In this document: one piece after another, positions 25,408 through 34,295 of the stretch | Position numbering within the stretch: position 1 is the first letter of the stretch | Layout: every line of letters begins with the position of its first letter | Assembly: GCF_004634195.1 (NCBI RefSeq) | Contig: NZ_SKBP01000014.1 | Coordinates: 1-56,818, forward strand | Origin: Flavobacterium salilacus subsp. salilacus | Lineage (GTDB): Bacteria; Bacteroidota; Bacteroidia; Flavobacteriales; Flavobacteriaceae | Reading direction: 5' to 3' | DNA: 56,818 nucleotides | Notes under the pieces: generated by a model | Databases searched by the model: none | Seen by the model: the letters and a program-made list of their open reading frames with translations, nothing else | What the model was told of the DNA's origin: nothing | Program-made: the position numbers and the translations under genes

Positions 25408-27039
25408 ATGAAACACATGAACATAAATAAACTATACACCTTTCTTTTACTGCTGGTTACTACCGTTGCCTTTGCACAGCAACCCAAGGTAGCAACCAGT
25501 ATCGACTCTACCAAAATAAAGATAGGCTCGCAGTTTAACCTTACCCTGAAAACTACGGTAGATACCACCGCAAGAGTAAACTTCCCCGAAGGGAAAAATT
25601 TCGGGCAGCTCGAAGTACTGGAATCTTATCCAGTAGATACCGTGCGTAAAGACGCGATGTATGAGCTGGTAAAAAAATACGGGCTCACGCAGTTCGACTC
25701 CGGGCGGTATGTAATTCCGCGACTGCCTGTGGTTATCAACAATAACACCATCCGTACCGATTCGTTGCTTATAGAAGTTACCCCTGTAGTGGTCGATACA
25801 CTAAAGCAAAAAATGTACGATATTAAGGATGTCGCCACTGCCGAAAGTAAAGGCACATTGTGGCTTTGGATACTGATAGGCGTTGTAGTGGCTGCGGGTA
25901 TTGCCTTTGGCGTTTGGTGGTTTATTAAAAAGCGTAAAAAACCACAACCCAAAGAAGAGGAAGTACATTATGCCTCACCCATAGAAAAAGCGACTACACA
26001 ACTAAAAGAGTTAGAAAACAAAGCGCTCCTGCAAAAAGGAGCAGTAAAAGATTATTACAGTGAGCTTACCGACATTGCCCGTATGTATATAGAAGAAGCC
26101 ATACACATACCCGCTATGGAAAGCACTACGGGCGAACTGATAGAAGCCATGCGCAACGCAGTACGCCGTAAGAACATGAAACTAAGTCAGGACACCTTTG
26201 AACAACTTGAAAAAGTGTTGCGTAATGCCGATTTAGTGAAATTTGCCAAAATGCGCCCGGTAGAATATGAAATAGCCGAAGACCGCAGCCGTATAGAAAA
26301 AACCATCGTAATAATAGACCGCAGCATACCGGTAGAGAATGAGGAAGATGAAGAACACACGCTGGCATGGCTGGAAGCACAACGCAAAAAAGAAAAACAA
26401 AAACACCGAAACCGCAATATAGTTATCACCATCGTTTCGGCAATAGTAGTGTTGGGAGCTGCATTCTTCTTCGTGGGCAGGAGCATCATGCGCGAATATG
26501 TAACAGGCATTCCAACCAAAGAACTGCTGGAAGGCGAGTGGGTAAAAAGCGCCTATGGTAACCCCCCCGTTATTATAGAAACACCTAAAGTACTGAAAAG
26601 GCAAGACCCGGAGCAAATACTGCCGGAAGGAGCTATGGCAATGTTTAAGGAAATGCAAATATTTACCTACGGAGCTATGGCAGACGATTTTTATGTAACC
26701 ATAAACACACTGCGCTATAAACAGCAGGTAGAAATAGACCTTAATACTACGGCAGACGGCGCTATGAAAATGCTGGAAACACAAGGAGCGAAAGATATAT
26801 TGGTAAAAACAGAAGAATTTAGTACAGAGGGGGGTATGCAAGGTTTGCGCGCCTATGGTACAATGTCGTTCCCGAACCCGGTTACCAAAAAAACCGCAAG
26901 AATGTATTATGAAATGATATTCTTTAAACAAAATAACGGCTTGCAACAAGTAACCATAATGTATCGCGAAGGCGACGAGTATGCTCCGCAATTATTAGAC
27001 CGAGTTAAAAATTCTATTGAACTAACTAAGTTAAATTAA
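25408..27039 (+). CDS. BatD-like membrane protein with extra C-terminal domain
   Basis: A 543-residue envelope protein. A signal peptide (to AFAQQ) is followed by a periplasmic beta-rich BatD/DUF4381-like domain, a membrane segment at about 151-172, a basic cytoplasmic stretch with a helical domain (about 190-330), a second membrane segment at about 335-358, and a C-terminal domain of about 180 residues that I do not recognise. Another in-frame ATG lies three codons after the chosen start and is equally possible. It sits between DUF58 and batA, in the place where bat operons often have a small BatD-like gene. The second domain makes it longer than I would expect. Confidence 0.85.
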   Translation: MKHMNINKLYTFLLLLVTTVAFAQQPKVATSIDSTKIKIGSQFNLTLKTTVDTTARVNFPEGKNFGQLEVLESYPVDTVRKDAMYELVKKYGLTQFDSGRYVIPRLPVVINNNTIRTDSLLIEVTPVVVDTLKQKMYDIKDVATAESKGTLWLWILIGVVVAAGIAFGVWWFIKKRKKPQPKEEEVHYASPIEKATTQLKELENKALLQKGAVKDYYSELTDIARMYIEEAIHIPAMESTTGELIEAMRNAVRRKNMKLSQDTFEQLEKVLRNADLVKFAKMRPVEYEIAEDRSRIEKTIVIIDRSIPVENEEDEEHTLAWLEAQRKKEKQKHRNRNIVITIVSAIVVLGAAFFFVGRSIMREYVTGIPTKELLEGEWVKSAYGNPPVIIETPKVLKRQDPEQILPEGAMAMFKEMQIFTYGAMADDFYVTINTLRYKQQVEIDLNTTADGAMKMLETQGAKDILVKTEEFSTEGGMQGLRAYGTMSFPNPVTKKTARMYYEMIFFKQNNGLQQVTIMYREGDEYAPQLLDRVKNSIELTKLN

Positions 27040-27040
27040 A

Positions 27041-28045
27041 ATGGGAGATGTTACTTTTTTACATCCGGGTTTCTTTTGGCTGTTCCTGCTGTTGCCGTTG
27101 GCAATAGGCTGGTACATCTGGAAACGGAAACAACAATCGGCAACACTTACCATAAGTACGCTGCAAGGCTTTAAAGCCGCACCCTCATTATTGGCAAAAC
27201 TAAAACCTGCACTTTTCGTCCTGCGCCTGCTGGCACTAAGCGCCATGATAGTAGCACTGGCACGACCCCGCAGTGTAGATGTAAGCAGCAAAACCAAAAC
27301 CACACGCGGTATAGATATTGTTATGGCAATGGACGTATCGGGCAGTATGCTGGCAAAAGACTTAAAACCAAACCGACTGGAAGCCCTTAAAGAAGTGGCG
27401 GAAACCTTTGTAGATAACCGCCCGAACGACAGGATAGGACTTGTAGTATATGCCGGAGAAAGCTATACCAAAACCCCAGTTACCAGCGATAAAGAGTTGG
27501 TAAAACAAGCCATAAAATCAGTTGAGTATGATGATACGGTACTGCAGGACGGTACAGGAATAGGCGTAGGGCTTGCCACCGCCATAAACCGCCTGAAAGA
27601 AAGCAAAGCCAAAAGCCGTGTTATTATTTTGCTTACCGATGGCGTAAACAATGCAGGCTTTATAGACCCGCGCATGGCAGCCGATATTGCCAAAGAATAT
27701 GGCATAAAAGTATATACCATAGGTATTGGGACTAACGGTAATGCACAGTTCCCGTATGCCAAAACAGCCGACGGGCGTTTTTTATATCAAATGATGAAAG
27801 TAGAGATAGACGAAGGCTTGATGAAAGAAATAGCTAAAAAAACAGACGGGCAGTACTTCCGAGCGACGAGCAACAGCAAGCTGAAAGCTATTTATGACGA
27901 AATAAACAAGCTCGAAACAACCGAGATAAACGAAATGAAATTTTATAATTATGACGAGCGGTACCGCCCTTGGGTACTGGCTGCCTTAGGCTTGCTGCTC
28001 GTTGAGGTGTTGTTGAGGAAAACTATTTACAGAAGCTTTATTTAA
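27041..28045 (+). CDS. batA: VWA domain protein BatA
   Basis: A 334-residue inner membrane protein with two N-terminal membrane segments (near 10-28 and 58-76), a VWA domain with intact MIDAS (MDVSGSM, a later Thr, and LLTDGVNNAG) and a C-terminal membrane segment (about 308-328). The long domain between the helices should face the periplasm. In Bacteroidota BatA works with BatB and other Bat proteins in stress tolerance and virulence; the molecular task is not settled. It starts 2 nt after the previous stop and ends 2 nt before batB. Confidence 0.93.
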   Translation: MGDVTFLHPGFFWLFLLLPLAIGWYIWKRKQQSATLTISTLQGFKAAPSLLAKLKPALFVLRLLALSAMIVALARPRSVDVSSKTKTTRGIDIVMAMDVSGSMLAKDLKPNRLEALKEVAETFVDNRPNDRIGLVVYAGESYTKTPVTSDKELVKQAIKSVEYDDTVLQDGTGIGVGLATAINRLKESKAKSRVIILLTDGVNNAGFIDPRMAADIAKEYGIKVYTIGIGTNGNAQFPYAKTADGRFLYQMMKVEIDEGLMKEIAKKTDGQYFRATSNSKLKAIYDEINKLETTEINEMKFYNYDERYRPWVLAALGLLLVEVLLRKTIYRSFI

Positions 28046-28047
28046 TT

Positions 28048-29082
28048 ATGTACGAATTAGACGAATCAAAATACCTGTATTTATTAGGCATCATTCCGGT
28101 GCTGGTACTGCTGTTTTTGCTCAACCTGTGGTGGCAGCGCAAAAAACAGCGCGAGTTTGGTAACCCCGAACTGGTAAAAAAACTCACTCCCGAGCGTTCG
28201 GTATTTAAACCCGCATTAAAACTGATAGTCCTGCTTTTAGGATTGTCAGGCATAATTATTGCACTGGTAAACCCCAAAATAGGAACAAAAACCGAAACGG
28301 TAAAACGCGAGGGAATCGACATTGTTTTTGCCATAGACGTTTCTAAAAGTATGCTTGCCGAAGACGTTGCGCCCAACCGTTTGGAGAAAGCCAAGCAAAT
28401 AGTATCGCAAACCATAAACCAACTGGGTAACGACAGGATAGGTATAGTAGGTTATGCAGGGAGTGCCTACCCCGTATTGCCCATAACGTCAGATTACAGC
28501 GTGGCAAAAATGTTCCTGCAAAGCATGAATACCGATATGGTATCATCGCAGGGAACAGCCATAAGCGATGCCTTAAAACTTGCCGGTACTTTTTTTGACG
28601 ACCCGCAAACCAGTAAGCTGGTAATATTAATATCTGACGGAGAAGACCACGGCGAAGGCAGTGCCGAAGCCGCGAAAGCAGCCCAAGAAGCGGGTATTAA
28701 AATCATTACCGTAGGGGTAGGAACAGAAAAAGGCGGACCCATACCGTTAAAACGAAATGGCATAACCCAAAGTTTTAAGCGCGATAACAATGGCGATGTG
28801 GTAGTAACCAAAATGTATCCGGAGCAGTTAAAAACCATAGCCGATATAACCAAAGGCGGTTATATATACGGCAGCAGCACCCGAGAAGTGTCAGACTACG
28901 TAAAGAATGCATTGGAGAATATCGAGAAAACCGAATTTGAGTCCAAAGAAGTATCGCTCTACGAGTCGCAATTCCAGTGGTTTTTGGGTGCAGCATTTGC
29001 ATTGTTGTTTTTAGAGCTGTTCCTGCTGGAACGCAAAACAGCATGGATAAGAAAATTAAACCTGTTTAACGAAAAAGAATAA
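28048..29082 (+). CDS. batB: VWA domain protein BatB
   Basis: A 344-residue paralogue of BatA with the same plan: two N-terminal membrane segments, a VWA domain with DVSKSML in place of DVSGSML (the DxSxS residues remain) and LISDGEDHGEG, and a C-terminal membrane segment before a short basic tail. The last base of its stop codon is the first of the batC start (TAATG), which implies coupled translation. Confidence 0.93.
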   Translation: MYELDESKYLYLLGIIPVLVLLFLLNLWWQRKKQREFGNPELVKKLTPERSVFKPALKLIVLLLGLSGIIIALVNPKIGTKTETVKREGIDIVFAIDVSKSMLAEDVAPNRLEKAKQIVSQTINQLGNDRIGIVGYAGSAYPVLPITSDYSVAKMFLQSMNTDMVSSQGTAISDALKLAGTFFDDPQTSKLVILISDGEDHGEGSAEAAKAAQEAGIKIITVGVGTEKGGPIPLKRNGITQSFKRDNNGDVVVTKMYPEQLKTIADITKGGYIYGSSTREVSDYVKNALENIEKTEFESKEVSLYESQFQWFLGAAFALLFLELFLLERKTAWIRKLNLFNEKE

Positions 29083-29900
29083 TGAAAGTAAAACTTACCT
29101 ACATACTGCTGTTTTTTACAGTATTCGCTTTTTCGCAGGAAAAAGAAAAAAGCAAAGACAAATATTTGCCGAAAGGCAATGACGCTTTTGCAGAGAAAGA
29201 TTATACATCTGCTGAGGCTGATTACAGAATATCACAATCTAAAACCCCTGCAAATGCTGATGCAGCCTACAACTTGGGTAATGCTATTTACAGGCAGGGG
29301 CAGTCAGGCGAGTCGATGTATGCCTATCTAAAGGCGATAGAAAACGCACAGGATAAAACCCAAAAACACAAAGCTTTTCATAATCTTGGCAATGCTTTAA
29401 TGAAAGAGAAAGATTATCAGAATGCGGTAGAGGCATATAAAAATGCATTGCGCAATAACCCGTATGATGAGGAAACAAGATATAACTTTGCGTTGGCAAA
29501 AGAAATGCTGAAAAATAATCCGCCGCCCCCACAGCCACCTAAAGACGACAAAAAGGACGATAAGAGTAAGGATAAAAACAAAGACGACAAGAGCCAGCAG
29601 CCTAAAGATGACAATAAAGACAAAGGTGACCAAGGCGACCAGAAGGATAAGGGCGACAAGGGTGATGAAAAGGATAAAGGCGGTAAAGATAAGGGCGACC
29701 GGAAAGATAAAGGCGAAGGCAAAGACAAGGAAGAAAAAGGCGGAGAAGGGAACGAACAGGAACAAGATGCACCAAACCCTGACAAACAGCGTATGAAAAA
29801 CCTGCTGGATGCCATGAACAACGAAGAGAAAAAAATTCAGGATAAAATAAATGCCAAAAAGGTAAAAGTACAACCCAAACAACAGGAAAAAGACTGGTAA
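29082..29900 (+). CDS. batC: TPR protein BatC with Lys/Asp-rich tail
   Basis: A 272-residue exported protein. A signal peptide (to FAFSQ) is followed by about three tetratricopeptide repeats (about 25-140; AAYNLGNAIYRQGQ, KAFHNLGNALMKEK, NPYDEETRYNFALAKEML). Then a low-complexity stretch of about 85 residues is built from KDDK, KDKG and GDQ runs, followed by a short coiled C-terminus. The TPRs probably bind other Bat proteins; the charged tail looks disordered. BatC proteins commonly have such tails. A 69-bp gap precedes batD. Confidence 0.9.
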   Translation: MKVKLTYILLFFTVFAFSQEKEKSKDKYLPKGNDAFAEKDYTSAEADYRISQSKTPANADAAYNLGNAIYRQGQSGESMYAYLKAIENAQDKTQKHKAFHNLGNALMKEKDYQNAVEAYKNALRNNPYDEETRYNFALAKEMLKNNPPPPQPPKDDKKDDKSKDKNKDDKSQQPKDDNKDKGDQGDQKDKGDKGDEKDKGGKDKGDRKDKGEGKDKEEKGGEGNEQEQDAPNPDKQRMKNLLDAMNNEEKKIQDKINAKKVKVQPKQQEKDW

Positions 29901-29969
29901 CAGTTGTACCGCGATTGCGACTAATTTGAAAAACGGTATAGTATTCAGATGTAAGGATTTGATAAAACA

Positions 29970-31730
29970 ATGAGAAAGTATCTACTATTAGTATTACTAT
30001 TTTGCTTGCAAGGCTTTTATGCTCAGGAGGTAGAGTTTACGGCTAAGCCCAGTAAAACTACATTGGGCATTAACGAAAAGCTGCGGGTGGAGTTTACCAT
30101 GACCAAAGATGGCGATAACTTCAATCCGCCCTCTTTCCAGGGGTTTAATGCCGCCGGGCCCAGCCAAATGATAAGCAACTCATGGATAAATGGTAAGCGT
30201 AGCTTTAGTAAAACCTATACCTACGTGCTTACACCCACAGCGCGGGGTACATTTACCATAGGGCAGGCAAGCATAGACATAGATGGCGAAACGTATAAAA
30301 CCATTCCGTTTAAAGTTACCGTTACGGCAGCCGTAGCAGGAGCAAATGACCCTGATGCCCCGATAACCGAAAACGCCGGTAAGGGCATACATGTAGTGGC
30401 AGAGGTGAGCAAAACCAACCCCTATGTAAACGAGCCTATTACTGTGGTGTATAAGCTATACGTTAGTCAGGATGCCAGCGTGCGCGGTACACGCCAAATG
30501 GACATTCCGCAGTTTAATGATTTTTGGAGTCAGGATATAGAAACCGACAGCCGTTCGGTACAGCAAGGTATGTACAATGGCGAAAACTACCGTTATATCG
30601 TATTAAAGCGGGTAGTATTGTATCCGCAAAAAAGCGGAAGGCTCGAAGTTGAACCGTTGAGCATGGAACTTACTATTGATGTACCTACGGGCAGGCGCGA
30701 CTTTTTCAACCGCCCGTTAATGACACAAACAACCAAAGTAATGTCATCGGGCTCTAAATACATCAATGTTAAACCATTACCTGAAAAAGGTAAACCTATA
30801 GACTTTAGCGGTGCGGTAGGTAGTTTTGATTTTAAAGTTACACCATCAAAAACTACGTTGAGCAATGGCGAATCATTACAGCTAAATGTAGAAGTTTTGG
30901 GTAAGGGTAACTTAAAGCTGTTCAATCTGCCAAAGCCTGTTGTGCCATCAGCATTAGAAATGTACGACCCTGAGCATAAAGAAAAAATATCCATACCACT
31001 TTCAGGTATGCAGGGCAGTATTTCGGACAACTACGCCATTATCCCGCAGAATAAAGGAAAATATCCCATTAAGGCAATGACATTCTCGTACTTCGACCTT
31101 GCTTCAGGCAAGTACAAGACCATTACTACCGATGAGATAATGATAGATGTACAAAGCGTGCCGGGCACTTCGGCAGGTAACGAAACCACATCATCATCGG
31201 GAGTAAACAAACAGCCTGTACAAACCACCGAGCAGTTCCGCTTTGTAGCGTTGGATACCAAGCTGCAACCTATCAATAAAAAGCCGTTTTTCGGCTCTAT
31301 GTTGTTTTACATACTGCTTTTTGTACCGTTCCTGCTCATTCCTGTTATTATGCTGCTGAAAAAGCAAAAACAGGCACGCGATAACGATGTTACGGGCAAC
31401 AAAATAAGGAAGAACAATAAACTGGCTAAGAAATACCTATCTGAAGCTAAAAAGCATTTGGGCAACAAAGAGCCGTTTTATGTAGCACTGGAAAAAGCAT
31501 TGCACAACTTCCTGAAAGCAAAACTGAATATAGAAACATCTGAAATGGCAAAACCGAATATTCAGGAATTACTGGAGTCGCGCGGTGCAAAACCCGAAAC
31601 AATAGATGATTTTATCAAAATAATGAACAGTTGCGAGTTTGCCCGCTATGCCCCATCATCGGGCGCAGCAATGCAGCAGGATTATGATAATGCAGTGAGC
31701 GTAATAACTAAGTTGGAGAAAGAAATTTAG
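29970..31730 (+). CDS. batD: BatD protein (oxygen tolerance family)
   Basis: A 586-residue inner membrane protein with a signal peptide (to GFYAQ), a large periplasmic region of Ig-like beta domains (the BatD family signature, for example AKPSKTTLGINEKLRV and TNPYVNEPITVVYKLYV), one membrane segment at about 437-463 and a helical cytoplasmic tail. It normally lies next to batE, but here an array of repeats starts only 7 bp after its stop codon. In Bacteroidota this protein belongs to the Bat complex; details are unknown. Confidence 0.93.
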   Translation: MRKYLLLVLLFCLQGFYAQEVEFTAKPSKTTLGINEKLRVEFTMTKDGDNFNPPSFQGFNAAGPSQMISNSWINGKRSFSKTYTYVLTPTARGTFTIGQASIDIDGETYKTIPFKVTVTAAVAGANDPDAPITENAGKGIHVVAEVSKTNPYVNEPITVVYKLYVSQDASVRGTRQMDIPQFNDFWSQDIETDSRSVQQGMYNGENYRYIVLKRVVLYPQKSGRLEVEPLSMELTIDVPTGRRDFFNRPLMTQTTKVMSSGSKYINVKPLPEKGKPIDFSGAVGSFDFKVTPSKTTLSNGESLQLNVEVLGKGNLKLFNLPKPVVPSALEMYDPEHKEKISIPLSGMQGSISDNYAIIPQNKGKYPIKAMTFSYFDLASGKYKTITTDEIMIDVQSVPGTSAGNETTSSSGVNKQPVQTTEQFRFVALDTKLQPINKKPFFGSMLFYILLFVPFLLIPVIMLLKKQKQARDNDVTGNKIRKNNKLAKKYLSEAKKHLGNKEPFYVALEKALHNFLKAKLNIETSEMAKPNIQELLESRGAKPETIDDFIKIMNSCEFARYAPSSGAAMQQDYDNAVSVITKLEKEI

Positions 31731-31737
31731 AGCCTGT

Positions 31738-32315
31738 AACCACAAAGTTCACAAAGAATGCACAAAGCTCTCAAGTTATAGTTTTGCTTTGTGTACATAG
31801 TGTAAAACTTGGTGCTCTTAGTGGTTAAAAGTTAAGATTATGAAATGTGGTAATTATAACCACAAAGGGCACAAAGATGTCACAAAGTCCTCAATGGTTA
31901 TGTATTTCTTTGTGAGCATCGTGTAAAACATGGTGTTCTTAGTGGTTAAAAGTTAAGATTATGAAACGCAGAGTAAGTATAACCACAAAGGTCACAAAGA
32001 TATCACAAAGCCCTCAAGGTTTATGATGTTTCTTTGTGAGCATCGTGTAAAACATGGTGTTCTTAGTGGTTAAAAGTTAAGATTATGAAATGTGGTAATT
32101 ATAACCACAAAGGTCACAAAGATGTCACAAAGCCCTCAAGGGTTATGTATTTCTTTGTGAGCATCGTGTAAAACATGGTGTTCTTAGTGGTTAAAAGTTA
32201 AGATTATGAAATGTGGTAATTATAACCACAAAGGGCACAAAGATGTCACAAAGTACTCAAGGATTATAAATGCTTCTTTGTGAGCATCGTGTAAAACGTG
32301 GTGTTCTTAGTGGTT
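31738..32315. repeat. Five tandem copies of a 120-123 bp palindromic repeat
   Basis: Copies start at 31738, 31858, 31981, 32103 and 32224. Each begins AACCACAAAGG and has a CACAAAG-rich left half, a CTTTGTG-bearing right half and an end CTTAGTGGTT. The ends are imperfect terminal inverted repeats (AACCACWAAGNNCAC), and inner GATG(C)TCACAAAG arms also pair, so each copy of about 90 bp can fold into a long hairpin. A 30-nt AT-rich link (with AAAAGTTAAGATTATGAAA) joins copies. The last copy ends 27 bp before a GxxExxY gene. Confidence 0.97.
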
Positions 32316-32342
32316 AAAAACAAGTGCTTTTTTGTAAAGAAA

Positions 32343-32723
32343 ATGACAGAAAACGAAATATCGAGAATTGTATTTAACAGTGCATTAAAGGTACATCAGG
32401 CATTAGGTCCCGGTTTGTTGGAGAGTGCTTATTGCGAGTGTTTATGTTATGAACTAAACAAGACAGGATTGTATGTGGAAAAGCAAAAACCTTTGCCACT
32501 AATTTATGAAGAAGTTAAGCTTGATGCAGGCTACAGAATTGACATAATGCTTGAAAATAAATTTATAATTGAAGTAAAATCTGTTGACCAATTAAATGAT
32601 ATTCATCTGGCACAATTGCTTACATATTTAAAATTATCTGATTGTAAGCTTGGATTGTTAATTAATTTTAATGTGCTCTTGATAAAAAATGGTATCAGGA
32701 GAGTTATTAATGGTACATTATAA
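32343..32723 (+). CDS. GxxExxY protein, PD-(D/E)XK nuclease-like
   Basis: A 126-residue soluble protein. It carries the name-giving motif GLLESAY (Gly24, Glu27, Tyr30) and a PD-(D/E)XK-type core: Asp67 in YRIDIML, Glu77 and Lys79 in IIEVKS, and a conserved Gln/Tyr helix (QLLTYL, 91-96). The active site therefore looks intact; the activity of the family is not known to me. The ATG was chosen because the family begins with a conserved helix such as ENEISRIVFNSALKVH; a GTG further up would read out of the repeat. The gene is AT-richer than the bat genes and lies 4 nt before batE, so it is probably transcribed with the operon. It has every appearance of an insertion together with the repeats. Confidence 0.9.
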   Translation: MTENEISRIVFNSALKVHQALGPGLLESAYCECLCYELNKTGLYVEKQKPLPLIYEEVKLDAGYRIDIMLENKFIIEVKSVDQLNDIHLAQLLTYLKLSDCKLGLLINFNVLLIKNGIRRVINGTL

Positions 32724-32727
32724 AAAA

Positions 32728-33474
32728 ATGAAAAAGTTACTATACCTATTAGCAGTTTTATTTGTGGCACAAGGTTGGGCACAGTCCGCTTTTGATGAGG
32801 GTAACACCCTGTATAAAGACGGCAAGTACAGCGAAGCCGCCAAGAAATACCAAAGTATTTTAGACAATGGCGAGCAGTCGGCAGAGGTATATTTTAATCT
32901 GGCAAATGCCTATTATAAAATGGATGCCGTAGCACCGGCAATATATAACTACGAAAAAGCATTATTGCTGAAACCCAATTATAAAGATGCCGAGATAAAC
33001 TTAGGCTATGCCCAAAAAATGGTTATCGACGATATACAGGCTGTACCGCAAGTAGGCTTTAGCAAAATAGTGTACAACTTTACGGGAGCATACCATTATG
33101 ATGCTTGGGCATGGGCAGCGGTAGCAGGCGCAATATTGTTCCTGCTGTTTTTTATAGGCTATTATTTTGCAGGCACTACAATGGTAAAACGTATCTTTTT
33201 TGCGGGAATGTTTATAGCATTGTTAAGTATTGTAGTGGCAATACTTTCGGCTGTATTCGTAAAATCGGAAGAAGCGAAAGAACGCCCCGCCATAGTATTT
33301 GCCGAAGTAGTATCAGTAAAAAGCGAGCCTTCGGAAAAAATAGGCGATGCCTTTATACTGCACGAGGGCACAAAAGTGTTTGTAACGGAAACCCTGGGCA
33401 ACTGGAAAAAAATTGAACTTGCCGACGACAGCGAAGGCTGGATAGAAAAAGATGCTATTAAAGAGTTGAAATAG
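32728..33474 (+). CDS. batE: BatE: TPR and SH3-like membrane protein
   Basis: A 248-residue envelope protein with a signal peptide (to GWAQS), about two tetratricopeptide repeats (about 20-90), two membrane segments (about 128-146 and 155-178) and a C-terminal bacterial SH3-like domain (about 185-248; AEVVSVKSEPSEKIGDAFILHEG, shown in part as VKSEPSE, then SEGWIEKD). It is the last bat gene, separated from batD by about 1 kb of repeats and the GxxExxY gene. The chosen ATG gives a clean signal peptide; upstream in-frame starts lie inside the GxxExxY gene. Confidence 0.92.
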   Translation: MKKLLYLLAVLFVAQGWAQSAFDEGNTLYKDGKYSEAAKKYQSILDNGEQSAEVYFNLANAYYKMDAVAPAIYNYEKALLLKPNYKDAEINLGYAQKMVIDDIQAVPQVGFSKIVYNFTGAYHYDAWAWAAVAGAILFLLFFIGYYFAGTTMVKRIFFAGMFIALLSIVVAILSAVFVKSEEAKERPAIVFAEVVSVKSEPSEKIGDAFILHEGTKVFVTETLGNWKKIELADDSEGWIEKDAIKELK

Positions 33475-33548
33475 TCTTCTAAAAGTCGAAAGTTATAAAG
33501 TTTTTAAAGTCGTAAAGTTGAAAGTTTGATGTCCGAAGTCAGGATGTT

Positions 33549-33610
33549 ATTGCGAGCATAGTGAAACGAAGCGAGGCAATCTAATACAACAGAAGATTGC
33601 TCCTCGCAAT
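33549..33610. repeat. Imperfect palindrome of the GCGAGGCAATCT type
   Basis: GCGAGGCAATCT pairs with AGATTGCTCCTCGC (two-nt bulge) across an 11-nt loop, preceded by short AAAGTCGTAAAGTTG-like repeats. It lies between convergent batE and the CvpA-like gene and may act as terminator or be a dispersed repeat. Confidence 0.7.
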
Positions 33611-33617
33611 CCGGGAG

Positions 33618-34199
33618 CTAAACACTCCTGTCAAGCCCTTCAATAGGGTTGTCATCCTGTTCCTGTTCGGGAATTTCAGGTTCTTCCGTCTCAGTGTTCT
33701 CTTTCCAGAAACTATCTGCCCATTTGGAGAATAAAGGCGAAATAGTACCGTAAACCTTTAGCAACGGGTTATAGCAATACGATTCGTTTAAATCGTTCTT
33801 ATCCGCCAGTGTTTCTTTATGGTTTATCCTTGAGAAGATATGAGCCAACAGGCTTACTATAATCAACCATTTTAAAAACCCGAAAACACCGCCCAGCAGT
33901 TTATTGAGCCAGCCCATCATGGCAAAACTCGCCAGTTTGGTAAACAGCTTGCCCAGCAGTATAACGGCTATTACCGCAAGTATAAAAGTGAGTATAAAAG
34001 CAATAATCCTGATGGGTTTACCCTCCCAGTGCAGGTAGCGGTTAATAACCTGTATCATGTAGCCCGAAAGCATTATGGCAGCATAAATACCCAGCAGTAT
34101 AGACAGTAACGAAGCAAGCTCAGAGAAAAAACCCTTCCATACCCCACGAATAAACCCGTAGACCAGCACACAGCCTATAATGATATCTACTACTGCCAT
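33618..34199 (-). CDS. CvpA family membrane protein
   Basis: A 193-residue inner membrane protein with four hydrophobic helices and the family feature GFIRGVWKGFFSELASLLSI in the first loop (shown in full, 20 residues). CvpA proteins are linked to colicin V export and envelope or purine-related phenotypes; the mechanism is unclear. The C-terminus is acidic and Pro/Glu-rich. The ATG before AVVDIIIG was chosen because the family starts directly at the first helix; a longer in-frame form would add a basic leader and overlap the divergent promoter. Its -7 box then sits only 5 nt from the ATG, so the transcript may be almost leaderless. Confidence 0.85.
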   Translation of the reverse strand: MAVVDIIIGCVLVYGFIRGVWKGFFSELASLLSILLGIYAAIMLSGYMIQVINRYLHWEGKPIRIIAFILTFILAVIAVILLGKLFTKLASFAMMGWLNKLLGGVFGFLKWLIIVSLLAHIFSRINHKETLADKNDLNESYCYNPLLKVYGTISPLFSKWADSFWKENTETEEPEIPEQEQDDNPIEGLDRSV

Positions 34200-34204
34200 A
34201 AGCG

Positions 34205-34212
34205 CAAATATA
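34205..34212 (-). promoter_or_regulatory. Candidate -7 box of the CvpA-like gene
   Basis: TATATTTG on the minus strand matches TAnnTTTG, 5 nt from the chosen ATG, which predicts a very short or absent leader. Confidence 0.4.
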
Positions 34213-34270
34213 ACCCTCCTGTGTAATAATTCAAAAATAAAAGCCTTTCGCCTGTTAACTTTCAACTCAC

Positions 34271-34278
34271 TATCTTTG
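34271..34278 (+). promoter_or_regulatory. Candidate -7 box of the gene at 34296
   Basis: TATCTTTG matches TAnnTTTG, 17 nt before the ATG, with TTTC about 21 nt upstream as a weak -33 element. Confidence 0.5.
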
Positions 34279-34295
34279 CGCAATAAATACGATAT

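Noticed and set aside
31738..32315. CRISPR-like array
   Set aside because: Repeats are about 121 bp with internal palindromes and no variable spacers of fixed size; no cas genes were seen.
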